Source of the DNA: Brevundimonas bullata
Lineage (GTDB): Bacteria; Pseudomonadota; Alphaproteobacteria; Caulobacterales; Caulobacteraceae
NCBI RefSeq assembly: GCF_014207965.1
Contig: NZ_JACHLM010000001.1
Coordinates: 496,001 to 560,000 of the forward strand
Direction of reading: 5' to 3'
DNA: 64,000 bases
The notes beneath the pieces were generated by a model. It made no database searches and was not told the origin of the DNA. It saw only the letters and a list, made by a program, of their open reading frames with translations. Below are positions 7,389 through 16,343 of this stretch, piece after piece. The position numbers and the translations under genes are program-made. Numbering within the stretch: position 1 is the stretch's first letter; the number at the start of each line of letters is the position of its first letter.

Positions 7389-8779
7389 GAACGATAGTCC
7401 CCGTTGATCTCGATGTAGCGTTTGGTCAGGTCGCAGGTCCAGACCGTCGCCGAGGCCCGACCCGAGCCGACATGGACAGTGATGTCGATCTCGGCGTTCT
7501 TCATATAGGCGCTCATCTGGGCCTCGTCGTAGGTCGGCGACGGGGCGCCGTCCACGGCGGCGACATGGGGGCCAAAATGGATGGCCAGACGGTCGCGATC
7601 CACGGCCTCCTCGGTCTTGCCCACGGCCATGACGATGCGGCCCCAGTTGGCGTCCTCGCCGGCGATGGCGGTCTTGACCAGAGGGCTGTCGGCGATCGAC
7701 TTGGCCAGCTTGCGGGCCGAGGCGGGGCTGGCCGCGCCGTCCACGGTGATGCGGACGAACTTGGTCGCGCCCTCGCCGTCCTTGACCAGCTGGTGGGCCA
7801 GATCGAGCATGACCCGGTCCAGAGCCGCCGAGAAATCCTTGAGCCGTCGGTCGCCGACCCGACCGATGCGCGGCGCGCCCGAGGCCCCGGTGGCGAACAG
7901 CAGGGCCGTGTCATTGGTCGAGGTGTCGCCGTCCACCGTCACCGAGTTGAAGGTGGTGCGGACGTGCAGGTTCAGCAGGGCCTTCAGCACCGGCGGGGCG
8001 ATGTCGGCGTCGGTGACGATGAAGGCCAGCATGGTGGCCATGTCGGGCGCGATCATGCCCGAGCCCTTGGCGATGCCGGCGATCTTCACCTTGACGCCCT
8101 CGATCTCACATTCCGCGTAAGAGCCCTTGGGGAAGGTGTCCGTGGTCATGATGCCCAGACCGGCCTCGGCCCAGGCGTCAGCCTTCAGCCCGGCCTCGAT
8201 GTCGGGCAGACGCGCCTTGATCTTGGTCTCGTCCAGCACCACGCCGATGACGCCGGTCGAGGCCAGCATGACGTCGCGTTGACGGCAATCGAAGCGTTTG
8301 GCTGCTTCGGAAGCGGTGCGACGGGCCGCATCGGCCCCGGCCTTGCCGGTGAAGGCGTTGGCGCAGCCGGCGTTGACGACCAGGACCTTGACGCCCTCGC
8401 CGCCGCCCTTGTCGGCCTCCAGCTGCCGCTTGCACCAGTCGACCGGGGCCGAGCCCACCTTATGCCGGGTGAAGACCCCGGCGCACGACGCGCCCTCGGG
8501 GAAGCGGAAGACCACGAGGTCGTCGCGCTCGTGCTTGTAGAAGCCGGCGCGTGCGGTGGCGATCTCGACGCCGCCGATAGGCGGAATGATCGGGAAGGGT
8601 ACGGCCAGGGGCGAGATCATCAGGCCGGGCTTGCCCGGAGCTGAGGTCGTCGCGGTCTTGGCCGCCGACGGCTGGGTGGCGCGCTTCAGGGCGGAGGCCA
8701 ACGGGTCCAGCGCCTTTTCGATGGCGTTTTCGATCATCTGGCCGGTCGAACCGGACTTGGAGGCGGGCGGACGGTTCAT
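7385..8779 (-). CDS. argJ: Bifunctional ornithine acetyltransferase / N-acetylglutamate synthase
   Basis: 464 residues. The self-cleavage and nucleophile site is visible as K-G-S-G-M-I-A-P-D-M-A-T-M-L, where the Thr after Ala becomes the N-terminal nucleophile of the beta chain. Other family marks are N-A-G-C-A-N-A-F-T-G, S-T-G-V-I-G, and S-V-T-V-D-G-D-T-S-T-N-D. ArgJ recycles the acetyl group in arginine synthesis. The protein has an extra N-terminal stretch of about 55 residues before I-S-P-L-A-V-P-F-P; an internal ATG at 8620 would remove it, but the ATGA overlap with the PPIase stop supports the long form. Confidence 0.93.
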   Translation of the reverse strand: MNRPPASKSGSTGQMIENAIEKALDPLASALKRATQPSAAKTATTSAPGKPGLMISPLAVPFPIIPPIGGVEIATARAGFYKHERDDLVVFRFPEGASCAGVFTRHKVGSAPVDWCKRQLEADKGGGEGVKVLVVNAGCANAFTGKAGADAARRTASEAAKRFDCRQRDVMLASTGVIGVVLDETKIKARLPDIEAGLKADAWAEAGLGIMTTDTFPKGSYAECEIEGVKVKIAGIAKGSGMIAPDMATMLAFIVTDADIAPPVLKALLNLHVRTTFNSVTVDGDTSTNDTALLFATGASGAPRIGRVGDRRLKDFSAALDRVMLDLAHQLVKDGEGATKFVRITVDGAASPASARKLAKSIADSPLVKTAIAGEDANWGRIVMAVGKTEEAVDRDRLAIHFGPHVAAVDGAPSPTYDEAQMSAYMKNAEIDITVHVGSGRASATVWTCDLTKRYIEINGDYRS

Positions 8780-9732
8780 GAGGCGACGGTTCCGGCGGGA
8801 GAGGCGGCGACGGGGACGGCGGGCGCAGGCTTGACGGGCCCAGGTCGGGCGGGGGCTTGCGCCGCCGGTTTGGCGGGATTGAGGAAGACTTCGACCGAGG
8901 CCTTGCCGCGCAGCTGCTCCAGCAGCTGGCGCACGCCCTCATAGGTCAGATAGCGGACGATAAGGGGACGGGCCTGATCCAGGGTCGGCGGCGTCTCCAG
9001 GCGCCGATCCTCGATGCGCAGGACAGCCCAGCCGCCCTCGCCCTGGACCGGGCCGACCACGGCGCCGGGGGCCTGACCGCGCAGGGCGGCGGCGTAGGCG
9101 GCGGGCAGGACCTCCAGCGTCGAATAGCCCAGGTCGCCGCCGGAATAGCGGGTGGCGTCGTCGACCGAGCGCTGGGCGGCCACGGCCTCGAAGGCGGCCC
9201 CCTGCCCCAGGACGCCGACCACGGCGTCGGCCTGTTCCTTCGTATGCGACAGGATCAGACGGACGCGAACCTCTTCGGTCGTCTGCGCCCGGCGCTGCTG
9301 TTCCTGATAAAGGCGCTCGACCGCCTGGTCGGACACGGCGCCGCTGACCACGGATTCCACCAGCATGTCGCCGAGAATGCGTTCATGCACCGCCTCCAGC
9401 CGACGCTGGGCCAGGGCGCTCTTGTCCAGCCCGCGACGACGGGCCTCGGCGGCCAGAAGTTTCTGATCGACCACCTCATCCAGCACGCGGCGGAACAGCT
9501 CGGACTTGACGTCCAGCGGCTCGCCCTCGCCGACCAGACCCTGCGCCACCGCTTCACGGCGAACGTCCGAGGCCCAGACCGAACGGTCCAGCACCCGCGC
9601 CACGATCAGATCGTCCTTTTCCGGCGGCGCTTCCGCGTCGCCGCGCCCGCAGGCGGCCGTGAGGGCCAGGGCCAGTAGAGCCGACGCCAGCACCGGCCGC
9701 AGGGTTTGAAATGAGGGGCGCGAAAGCCGCAT
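8776..9732 (-). CDS. Peptidylprolyl isomerase, parvulin/SurA-like lipoprotein
   Basis: About 318 residues from the ATG at 9732. A signal sequence ends in L-T-A-A-C, a probable lipobox. An N-terminal chaperone-like helical region (R-E-A-V-A-Q-G-L ... Q-R-R-L-E-A-V) precedes a parvulin core with V-R-L-I-L-S-H-T, F-E-A-V-A-A-Q-R-S, G-G-D-L-G-Y and a C-terminal W-A-V-L-R-I-E-D-R-R. It probably helps outer-membrane or periplasmic protein folding. A Pro/Ala-rich tail follows. An in-frame ATG at 9795 gives a longer form with a second Met-rich leader, judged less likely. It starts the operon with argJ and mutT. Confidence 0.8.
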   Translation of the reverse strand: MRLSRPSFQTLRPVLASALLALALTAACGRGDAEAPPEKDDLIVARVLDRSVWASDVRREAVAQGLVGEGEPLDVKSELFRRVLDEVVDQKLLAAEARRRGLDKSALAQRRLEAVHERILGDMLVESVVSGAVSDQAVERLYQEQQRRAQTTEEVRVRLILSHTKEQADAVVGVLGQGAAFEAVAAQRSVDDATRYSGGDLGYSTLEVLPAAYAAALRGQAPGAVVGPVQGEGGWAVLRIEDRRLETPPTLDQARPLIVRYLTYEGVRQLLEQLRGKASVEVFLNPAKPAAQAPARPGPVKPAPAVPVAASPAGTVAS

Positions 9733-9815
9733 CAGGCGCTCCGGCCAAAAGGCGAAAGGGGCGAAAAACAGGAACCGGAAGGCCTGTCGCAGCAAGCCGT
9801 CGAAAGCCCCTCGCG

Positions 9816-9843
9816 TTGACAGGGGTTAGGGCGGTGCTTAAGT
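9816..9843 (+). promoter_or_regulatory. Possible housekeeping promoter of secA
   Basis: TTGACA at 9816-9821 and GCTTAAGT at 9836-9843, spaced 14 bases, resemble the Caulobacter sigma-73 pattern (TTGAC ... GCTANAWC). It would leave a leader of about 155 nt before secA. This is by eye only. Confidence 0.4.
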
Positions 9844-9899
9844 CCCGGCTGCGCCCAAGTCGAGGGGTTTTCGATCGTCTGCGCCGCCCCTGCGCGCGC

Positions 9900-9939
9900 C
9901 CCGGATTTCGGGGGTCGCCGGGACCGGCGTCGATCCGGG
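9900..9939 (+). other. Stem-loop in the secA leader
   Basis: An outer stem CCCGGAT (9900-9906) / ATCCGGG (9933-9939) encloses an inner stem CGCCG (9916-9920) / CGGCG (9925-9929) with a GGAC loop. It lies about 70 bp before the secA ATG. No function is known; it could be a regulatory leader structure. Confidence 0.4.
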
Positions 9940-10006
9940 CCTTCTTGATCACGACGCTTCCTGTTTCCGAGCCTTCAGCCGCTCGACCGCCTTTACCGGA
10001 TCGCCC

Positions 10007-12859
10007 ATGCTCGGCTTCGCCAAGAAAATCCTCGGCTCCTCCAACGACCGCAAGGTCAAGGCCTTCCAGGCCCAGGCGCAGAAGATCAACGCCCTGGAAC
10101 CCAAGTTCGAGGCCTTCTCGGACGACGAACTGCGCATGATGACGCAGACCTTCAAGGATCGGATCGCGGCCGGCGAAAGCCTGGACAAGATCCAGAACGA
10201 AGCCTTCGCCGTGGTGCGCGAGGCGTCCAAGCGGGTCCTGGGCCAGCGTCAGTACGACGTGCAGTTGGCTGGCGGCATGATCCTGCATGAAGGCGGCATC
10301 GCCGAAATGCGCACCGGCGAAGGCAAGACCCTGGTGGCCGTGGCCCCGGTCTATCTGAACGCCCTGGCGGGCAAGGGCGTCCACGTCATCACCGTCAACG
10401 ACTATCTGGCGCGCCGCGACGCCGAGACCATGGGCAAGGTCTATCGCTTCCTGGGCCTTGAGGTCGGCGTCATCGTCAACGGCCTGTCGCAGGGCCAGCG
10501 CCAGGCGGCCTACAACGCCGACATCACCTACGGCACCAACAACGAATTCGGCTTCGACTACCTGCGCGACAACCTGGTCTATGACCGTCGCGAGATGGTG
10601 CAGCGCAGCCACCACTTCGCCATCGTCGATGAAGTCGACTCCATCCTGATCGACGAGGCGCGCACGCCGCTGATCATCTCGGGCCCGACCGAGGACCGGT
10701 CCGACCTCTACAAGATCGTCGATGCGATCGTGAAAGAGCTGATCAAGGACAAGGCCACCTACGATCTGGACGAGAAGCAGCGCCAGGCCCTGCTGACCGA
10801 GCTGGGCTCGGAGCGGATGGAAGAAATGCTGGAGGCCGGCGGCCACTTCGCCGAGGACACCACCGACCTCTATGACCCGGCCAACGTCAGCCTGGTCCAC
10901 CACACCAACCAGGCCCTGCGCGCCAACACCCTGTACACGCGCGACAAGGACTACATCATCAAGGGCGGCGAGATCGTCCTGATCGACGAATACACCGGCC
11001 GCATGATGACCGGCCGTCGCCTGTCCGAAGGTCTTCACCAGGCCATCGAGGCCAAGGAAGACGTCAAGATCATGCCCGAGAACCAGACCCTGGCCTCGGT
11101 GACCATCCAGAACTACTTCCGCCTCTACGAAAAGCTGTCCGGCATGACCGGCACCGCCGCGACCGAGGCCCAGGAATTCCTCGACATCTACAAGATGGAC
11201 GTCCTGGAAGTGCCGACCAACCGTCCGGTCCTGCGCAAGGACTATGACGACGAGGTCTATCGCACCTTCAGGGAAAAGAACGCGGCCATCGCCGCCCAGA
11301 TCGCCGAGTGCCACGTCAAGGGTCAGCCCATCCTGGTCGGCACCGTCTCGATCGAGAAGTCCGAGGAGCTGTCCGACGTCCTCAAGAACTATGAGTACAA
11401 GGTCGAGACCGGCCGCACCCTCAAGGCCGCCTACGCCGGCCGCGAGAAGGAAGCGCAAAAGGTCGGCGACGACGCCTATGACATCACCTACGCCACCGGC
11501 CGCGGGATTCCGCACAACGTCCTGAACGCGCGCCAGCACGAGCAGGAAGCCTATATCGTCGCCGACGCCGGTCTGCCGGGCGCGGTGACCATCGCCACCA
11601 ACATGGCCGGTCGCGGCACCGACATTCAGCTGGGCGGCAACCTGGAGATGCGCCTGCAGCGCTGGACCCAGGAACAGCGCAACATGGCCGTCGAGGTCAC
11701 GCCCGAGGCCCTGGCCGCCATCGAAGCCCAATACAAGGCCGAGATCGCCGTTCACCGCGAAGCGGCCCTGGCCGCCGGCGGTCTGTTCGTGCTGGGCACC
11801 GAGCGCCACGAAAGCCGCCGCATCGACAACCAGTTGCGCGGCCGCACCGGCCGTCAGGGCGATCCCGGCACCTCGAAATTCTACCTGTCGTGCGAGGACG
11901 ACCTGCTGCGCATCTTCGCCGGCGACCGTCTGGATTCGATCATGAAGTCCTTCGGCGTGGCCGAGGGCGAAGCCATCAGCCACCCCTGGCTGAACCGCGC
12001 CGTCGAGACCGCCCAGAAGCGCGTCGAAGCCCGCAACTACGACATGCGCAAGAACGTGCTGAAATACGACGACGTCGTGAACGATCAGCGCAAGGCCGTG
12101 TTCGAACAGCGTCAGGAGTTCATGGACGCCGAGGACCTGTCCGAACTGGTCGCCGACTTCCGCAGCGACGTGATCAACGACCTGGTCGAACGCTATATGC
12201 CGCCCAAGGCCTATGCCGAGCAGTGGGACATGGACGGTCTGGACGAGAAGGTCCGTTCGACCCTCGGCCTGGAGCTGCCGCTGAAGGAATGGGCCGCCGA
12301 GGAAGGCGTCTCGAACGAGGAAATCGAAGAGCGGCTGATGGCCGCCGCCGAGGCCCGCGCCGCCGAGCGTCTGGAAATGATCGGCGCTGACCAGACCCGC
12401 GGTCTGGAAAAGCAGTTCATGCTGCAGATGATCGACATGCAGTGGCGTGAGCATCTGGTCCATCTGGACCACCTGCGCGGCGTCATCGGCCTGCGCGGTT
12501 ACGGCCAGCGCGACCCGCTGAACGAATACAAGACCGAAGCCTTCAACCTGTTCGAGACGCTGCTGCACGACCTGCGCCACAACGTCACCCGCTGGCTGAT
12601 GACGGTCGAGTTCCGCTTCGAGGCCCCGCCGGCGATGGAGATGCCCGAGTTCCAGGAAATCCACCTGAACCCCGGCACCGGCGAGAACGAAATGGCCAAT
12701 CCGTCGGCCCAGAACCCGGAAGGCATGCTGACCGGCGACGACCGCTCCAAGCTGCCGGTCGAGGCCCTGCCCGTCGGCTGGGAACGCACCAGCCGAAACG
12801 CCGACTGCCCCTGCCACTCGGGCCGCAAGTTCAAGCACTGCCACGGTAGTTTGATCTAG
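10007..12859 (+). CDS. secA: Preprotein translocase ATPase SecA
   Basis: 950 residues, within the usual size. Walker A M-R-T-G-E-G-K-T at about residue 104, the [13 protein letters not shown] motif, the preprotein cross-linking domain, the second nucleotide fold with [10 protein letters not shown] and [11 protein letters not shown], and a C-terminal zinc tail [13 protein letters not shown] are all present. SecA drives unfolded preproteins through SecYEG. It is monocistronic, with a strong terminator directly behind it. Confidence 0.97.
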   Translation: MLGFAKKILGSSNDRKVKAFQAQAQKINALEPKFEAFSDDELRMMTQTFKDRIAAGESLDKIQNEAFAVVREASKRVLGQRQYDVQLAGGMILHEGGIAEMRTGEGKTLVAVAPVYLNALAGKGVHVITVNDYLARRDAETMGKVYRFLGLEVGVIVNGLSQGQRQAAYNADITYGTNNEFGFDYLRDNLVYDRREMVQRSHHFAIVDEVDSILIDEARTPLIISGPTEDRSDLYKIVDAIVKELIKDKATYDLDEKQRQALLTELGSERMEEMLEAGGHFAEDTTDLYDPANVSLVHHTNQALRANTLYTRDKDYIIKGGEIVLIDEYTGRMMTGRRLSEGLHQAIEAKEDVKIMPENQTLASVTIQNYFRLYEKLSGMTGTAATEAQEFLDIYKMDVLEVPTNRPVLRKDYDDEVYRTFREKNAAIAAQIAECHVKGQPILVGTVSIEKSEELSDVLKNYEYKVETGRTLKAAYAGREKEAQKVGDDAYDITYATGRGIPHNVLNARQHEQEAYIVADAGLPGAVTIATNMAGRGTDIQLGGNLEMRLQRWTQEQRNMAVEVTPEALAAIEAQYKAEIAVHREAALAAGGLFVLGTERHESRRIDNQLRGRTGRQGDPGTSKFYLSCEDDLLRIFAGDRLDSIMKSFGVAEGEAISHPWLNRAVETAQKRVEARNYDMRKNVLKYDDVVNDQRKAVFEQRQEFMDAEDLSELVADFRSDVINDLVERYMPPKAYAEQWDMDGLDEKVRSTLGLELPLKEWAAEEGVSNEEIEERLMAAAEARAAERLEMIGADQTRGLEKQFMLQMIDMQWREHLVHLDHLRGVIGLRGYGQRDPLNEYKTEAFNLFETLLHDLRHNVTRWLMTVEFRFEAPPAMEMPEFQEIHLNPGTGENEMANPSAQNPEGMLTGDDRSKLPVEALPVGWERTSRNADCPCHSGRKFKHCHGSLI

Positions 12860-12868
12860 AAATCATGA

Positions 12869-12898
12869 GGCGGGTTCGCGAAAGCGGCCCGCCTTTTT
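12869..12898 (+). terminator. Intrinsic terminator of secA
   Basis: GGCGGG (12869-12874) pairs with CCCGCC after a GAAA-centred loop, with a further CGC/GCG pairing, followed by TTTTT (12894-12898). It begins ten bases after the secA stop. Confidence 0.8.
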
Positions 12899-12906
12899 CA
12901 TGACTT

Positions 12907-13032
12907 CCGCTCATCCCCGCGGAGGCGGGGACCCAGTGCTTTGGCTGCAAGCTCGAGCGGAAGAACCACCCTCTAATCCACCCTCAGCATGTGAGGCTCT
13001 TACTGGGTCCCCGCCTCCGCGGGGATGAGCGG
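12907..13032. repeat. Dispersed palindromic repeat, copy 1 (31-bp perfect arms)
   Basis: Arms at 12907-12937 and 13002-13032 are perfect reverse complements (31 of 31) around a 64-bp centre. Each arm itself holds a palindrome, CCCCGC-GGAG-GCGGGG. A related copy lies at 45208-45302. The arm-adjacent sequence CTTTGGCTGCAAGC is also shared. It looks like a REP-type element and sits in the secA / PLP-enzyme gap. Confidence 0.85.
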
Positions 13033-13090
13033 TGGAAGGAGGGTCCGTCTTTTCTGTTGGGTGGATGCACGATCCGGGTAAGGTCGAGGC

Positions 13091-14254
13091 ATGAACTACA
13101 AGCCCCTCTTCTCGCGCGCCCTGGGTCTCGATCCCGAGCGGCTGCATTTCGCCGCCCACAGCCATCACCTGTGGCCCGACGCCAGCTTCGACGCCCAGGT
13201 GCAAGCCTGGGCCGAGGCCAACCGCTTCGCTGACCGCAAGTGGGACCTGATCTTCGGCGAGGTCATTCCCGAGGCGCAGAAGCATGTGGCGAAGGAGCTG
13301 AACCTGCCCTCGCCCGACAGCCTGATCTTTGCGCCCAACACCCACGACATCCTGCTGCGCATCGTCTCGGGCGTGGAGACAAAGCCGGTGCGCATCCTGT
13401 CCACCGACGGCGAGTTCCATTCCTTCCGCCGCCAGTCCGAACGCTGGGAAGAGGCCGGCGAGGCCGTGGTCACGCGGGTGCCGCTGCATCCCTTCGCCAC
13501 CTTCGCAGAGCGCTTCGTGGCGGCGGCCAGGGCGGGCGGGCATGACCTGATCCTGGTCAGCCAGGTCTTCTTCCGCACCGGCCAGGTGTTCGACGCCGTG
13601 GCCGAACTGGCGGCTCTGGCCGACCCCGCCGGCCCCTGGGTGGTCATCGACGGTTATCACGGCTTCATGGCCATGCCGACCGACCTGTCGGCGGTGGCCG
13701 ACAAGATCTTCTATCTGGCGGGCGGCTATAAATACGCCATGGCGGGCGAAGGGGCCTGCTTCCTGCATTCCCCGCCCGGCTTCTGTCCGCGTCCAGTCAT
13801 CACCGGCTGGTTCGCCGAGTTCGGCCATCTGGAAGGCCCGCCCGGCGGGGTCCAGTACCGCACCGACGGCGGCCGCTTCTGGGGCGCCACCTTCGACGTC
13901 AGCGCCCTCTATCGCCTCAACGCCGTGCGCCGGATGCTGGACGAACAGGGCCTGACCACCGCCGCCGTCGCCGCCCACGCGCGCGGGCTTCAGGCGCGGT
14001 TTCAGGCGGCGGTACAGGGGGGCGAGGCCGGGGCCTTGTCCCAGGCCGAGATCCTCAACCCGGTCGAAGGCGACGCCCCGCGCGCCCGCTTCCTGGCCCT
14101 GCGCTCGGACGAGGCCGCGCGCTGGAAGGCCGACCTGCAACACATGAACGTGGTCACCGACGTGCGCGACGACGTCATCCGCTTCGGTTTCGGCCTGTAT
14201 CAATCCGAAGAAGACGTGGAGCGGCTGATCCACGCCTGCGCCCGCCTGACCTGA
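13091..14254 (+). CDS. PLP-dependent class V aminotransferase / kynureninase-like protein
   Basis: 387 residues of fold-type I. The PLP lysine is probably in Y-L-A-G-G-Y-K-Y-A-M-A-G-E-G (about residue 217), preceded by an Asp in V-V-I-D-G-Y-H-G that would hold the pyridine nitrogen. The G-Y-K-Y-x-x-x-G-x-G-A arrangement recalls kynureninases and class V aminotransferases. L-H-F-A-A-H-S-H-H-L-W-P near the N-terminus is distinctive. No neighbouring tryptophan-degradation genes are seen, so the substrate is open. The gene starts 58 bp after the palindromic repeat and has no obvious operon partner. Confidence 0.75.
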   Translation: MNYKPLFSRALGLDPERLHFAAHSHHLWPDASFDAQVQAWAEANRFADRKWDLIFGEVIPEAQKHVAKELNLPSPDSLIFAPNTHDILLRIVSGVETKPVRILSTDGEFHSFRRQSERWEEAGEAVVTRVPLHPFATFAERFVAAARAGGHDLILVSQVFFRTGQVFDAVAELAALADPAGPWVVIDGYHGFMAMPTDLSAVADKIFYLAGGYKYAMAGEGACFLHSPPGFCPRPVITGWFAEFGHLEGPPGGVQYRTDGGRFWGATFDVSALYRLNAVRRMLDEQGLTTAAVAAHARGLQARFQAAVQGGEAGALSQAEILNPVEGDAPRARFLALRSDEAARWKADLQHMNVVTDVRDDVIRFGFGLYQSEEDVERLIHACARLT

Positions 14255-14258
14255 CAGC

Positions 14259-14744
14259 CTAGAAGAAGAGGCTGTCTTCCTGCCGCTGCGCCTCGGGCGC
14301 CCGCCTTGGCGTGGAGGGTCTGGACGTCGAGGGCCGCGTCGCGGGGGGACGTGGCGCGGCGGCCGGCGGGCCGGCGCGAAGCGGCGGCGGCGCTTCGTCC
14401 TCCGTGTCGAAGATCGAACCCCACAGCGAGGGTCTGGAAGGCTCCGTCGGCTCCTCGGGGAGCGGCGCGGGATGCGGCGTCGCTGGAGCGGGCAAGGCCG
14501 GATAGGTCATGGCCCCCTCCCCCTCCGCCGAGGCAGCCGAGGCCGTCGCTGCGGGCGACGAGGTCGGCCCCCCTTGAGCGGCTTCAGGCGGCGTCAGGGC
14601 GGCTTCCGTCAGGCGCTGATCGGCGGCGTTCCAAAGGATGGCCACGCCGAGCGCCAGCAGGATCAGGCCGATCCCGGCGCCGATAGCCGAGCCCAGCAGG
14701 AGACGCTTCAGATCACTGGCGGCGGGCGAACTCATGACGCCCAA
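14259..14744 (-). CDS. Hypothetical single-pass membrane protein with proline-rich tail
   Basis: 161 residues, family not recognised. After about 13 residues comes one clear membrane helix (L-L-L-G-S-A-I-G-A-G-I-G-L-I-L-L-A-L-G-V-A-I-L-W). The rest is low-complexity Ala/Pro/Ser, ending in an Arg/Pro-rich stretch and Q-E-D-S-L-F-F. Probably an N-in anchor with a disordered periplasmic or cytoplasmic tail. It meets the PLP-enzyme gene tail to tail with four bases between. The start may be the second Met (14735). Confidence 0.55.
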   Translation of the reverse strand: MGVMSSPAASDLKRLLLGSAIGAGIGLILLALGVAILWNAADQRLTEAALTPPEAAQGGPTSSPAATASAASAEGEGAMTYPALPAPATPHPAPLPEEPTEPSRPSLWGSIFDTEDEAPPPLRAGPPAAAPRPPATRPSTSRPSTPRRAPEAQRQEDSLFF

Positions 14745-14793
14745 GGCCTAACATCGAACCGATGGCCCCGGCCACCCCGGTCTCGACGGCGGC

Positions 14794-15684
14794 TCAGACA
14801 GCGATGTCGAGCAGGGCGTCGCGCACGATGTCGGGATGGGTCATGGGGAACAGGTGCCCGCCGCCCGCGACGCTTTCAACCTGCAAGCGCACCACGTCAG
14901 GGGTTGTCGTCGGCACGGCGCACAGGGCGCCGCTCTCGGCCTTCAGGATTCGCACCGCGCGCGGATAACGCCGCAGGGCTTGCCACGGATTATGCGCCTG
15001 GGCGGCGTAGTTGGACGCTTCCCAGTCCGGCGTGCAGGTCAGCTCGAAGCCGCGATCCGTCTCGGCCAGACCATCGACCAGATAGTCGGCCAGCATCAGG
15101 TCCGACCAGCCCTTGAAAGCCCCCCGCCCGCGATAGGCCTGCAAAGCCTGCTCACGACTGTCGAACAGGGCGCGCCGCTTGCGTGTGCCGGCCACAATGG
15201 GATTGCGGCCCGCCAGCCTCCAGACCAGCGGCAGGTTCATCATCACCACCATTTCGCGTCGCCAGATCACCGGGTCCAGCAACAGCAGGCGCGACACCCT
15301 CTCGGGTCGCTCCGCCGCCGCCAGAAGACCGCTGGTCCCGCCGATGGAGTGGCCGGCCAGGGCCACCGAGGGGCCGTCGACGGCGTCGAGCAGGGCGATC
15401 AGGTCGTCGCGATGGTCTTTCCAACTGCGGCGCCCCTCCGGCCGCGCCGGCAGCCGGCTTCGACCATGTCCGCGCAGGTCAGGAGCCCAGATGCGCAGAG
15501 CGCCCGACAAGGGCTGCAAAAGCGAGCGATAGGCATAGGCGTTGAAACCATTGGCGTGAGCGAAGATCAGATCGACAGGCCGGGCCGGATCGCCGAAATC
15601 CAGCACCGCCATCTCGCCGCCGCCCCAGCGGTTATCGATAGGGACATTCAGACGCCGCGGCGCCGACAAGGCCAGGGCGTCCAT
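14794..15684 (-). CDS. Alpha/beta hydrolase
   Basis: About 296 residues from ATG 15684, chosen because it begins just after the zur stop (15690). The oxyanion strand F-A-H-A-N-G-F-N, the nucleophile elbow G-H-S-I-G-G (Ser), L-L-L-D-P for the acid region and G-G-G-H-L-F-P-M for the catalytic His are visible. The substrate is unknown. The gene follows zur by five bases, so it is probably cotranscribed with it; whether it belongs to a zinc response is only a suggestion from context. Confidence 0.82.
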   Translation of the reverse strand: MDALALSAPRRLNVPIDNRWGGGEMAVLDFGDPARPVDLIFAHANGFNAYAYRSLLQPLSGALRIWAPDLRGHGRSRLPARPEGRRSWKDHRDDLIALLDAVDGPSVALAGHSIGGTSGLLAAAERPERVSRLLLLDPVIWRREMVVMMNLPLVWRLAGRNPIVAGTRKRRALFDSREQALQAYRGRGAFKGWSDLMLADYLVDGLAETDRGFELTCTPDWEASNYAAQAHNPWQALRRYPRAVRILKAESGALCAVPTTTPDVVRLQVESVAGGGHLFPMTHPDIVRDALLDIAV

Positions 15685-15689
15685 CTCGA

Positions 15690-16184
15690 TCAGGCCGCCA
15701 CGCGGCAGGCGGGGCATCGACCGTGGCCCTCGATCGTGGTGCGCTCAATCGCATAGCCGGCGGCCGACGCCGCATCGGCGAAGGCGTCGCCCCCCGCCAC
15801 GGCGACCTCTTCCGTCGCGCCGCAGCAGTCGCAGATCAGGAAGGCGGCGGCGTGGGCGGGGGCGTCCCCGGCCACGGCGGTGCAGGCCACATAGGCGCTG
15901 ATGGAGGCGATGCGGTGCACCACGCCCCTCCGCTCCAGGAATTCGAGGGCGCGATAGACCGTCGGCGGCTTGGCCGCCTGTCCGTCCAGACCATAGCGCG
16001 CAATCAGGTCATAGGCCTTGACCGGTTCGCCCGCCGCCAGCAGCAGCTCGAGCACCCGGCGGCGCGGCGCGGTCATGCGTTCACCCTCGGCGGCGCAGCG
16101 CGCCTCTACCGATACTATGGCCTCTTCGACCTCGGCGGCGCCGGGTCGGCTGTCGGCATGGTCATGATCGCAAGCAACGCCCAT
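15690..16184 (-). CDS. zur: Fur-family regulator, Zur type
   Basis: 164 residues. A winged-helix region (R-R-R-V-L-E-L-L-L-A-A-G, then P-P-T-V-Y-R-A-L-E-F-L with recognition-helix pattern) is followed by a dimerisation/metal domain with H-A-A-A-F-L-I-C-D-C-C-G and a C-terminal G-R-C-P-A-C pair. The two CxxC-type sites match the structural zinc of Fur/Zur proteins, and the F-L-I-C-D-x-C-G form is typical of Zur. The N-terminus contains C-D-H-D-H. It probably represses zinc-uptake genes located elsewhere. Confidence 0.85.
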   Translation of the reverse strand: MGVACDHDHADSRPGAAEVEEAIVSVEARCAAEGERMTAPRRRVLELLLAAGEPVKAYDLIARYGLDGQAAKPPTVYRALEFLERRGVVHRIASISAYVACTAVAGDAPAHAAAFLICDCCGATEEVAVAGGDAFADAASAAGYAIERTTIEGHGRCPACRVAA

Positions 16185-16343
16185 GCCCCACAGCTAAGGG
16201 GTCGCAGGCCGCATCGCAACCAGCCCCGGCGCCGCATGGGCGCGACCTCGTCGCCCAGGGTTCGCCGAACCATCGCGTTTGCGGCATGCCCGACCATAGG
16301 CTAGAAGGCTCGACCTTTCTGTTCAGAGCCGATCCGACACACC

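Noticed and set aside
9945..10010. An upstream arrest peptide controlling secA
   Set aside because: A short TTG frame exists, but it has no ribosome site and no recognised arrest motif.
9554..12844. A very long open frame on the minus strand across secA
   Set aside because: It is antisense to a complete secA; long false frames are common in GC-rich genes. Its sequence is a Val/Gly/Ala/Asp-rich shadow with no known domain.
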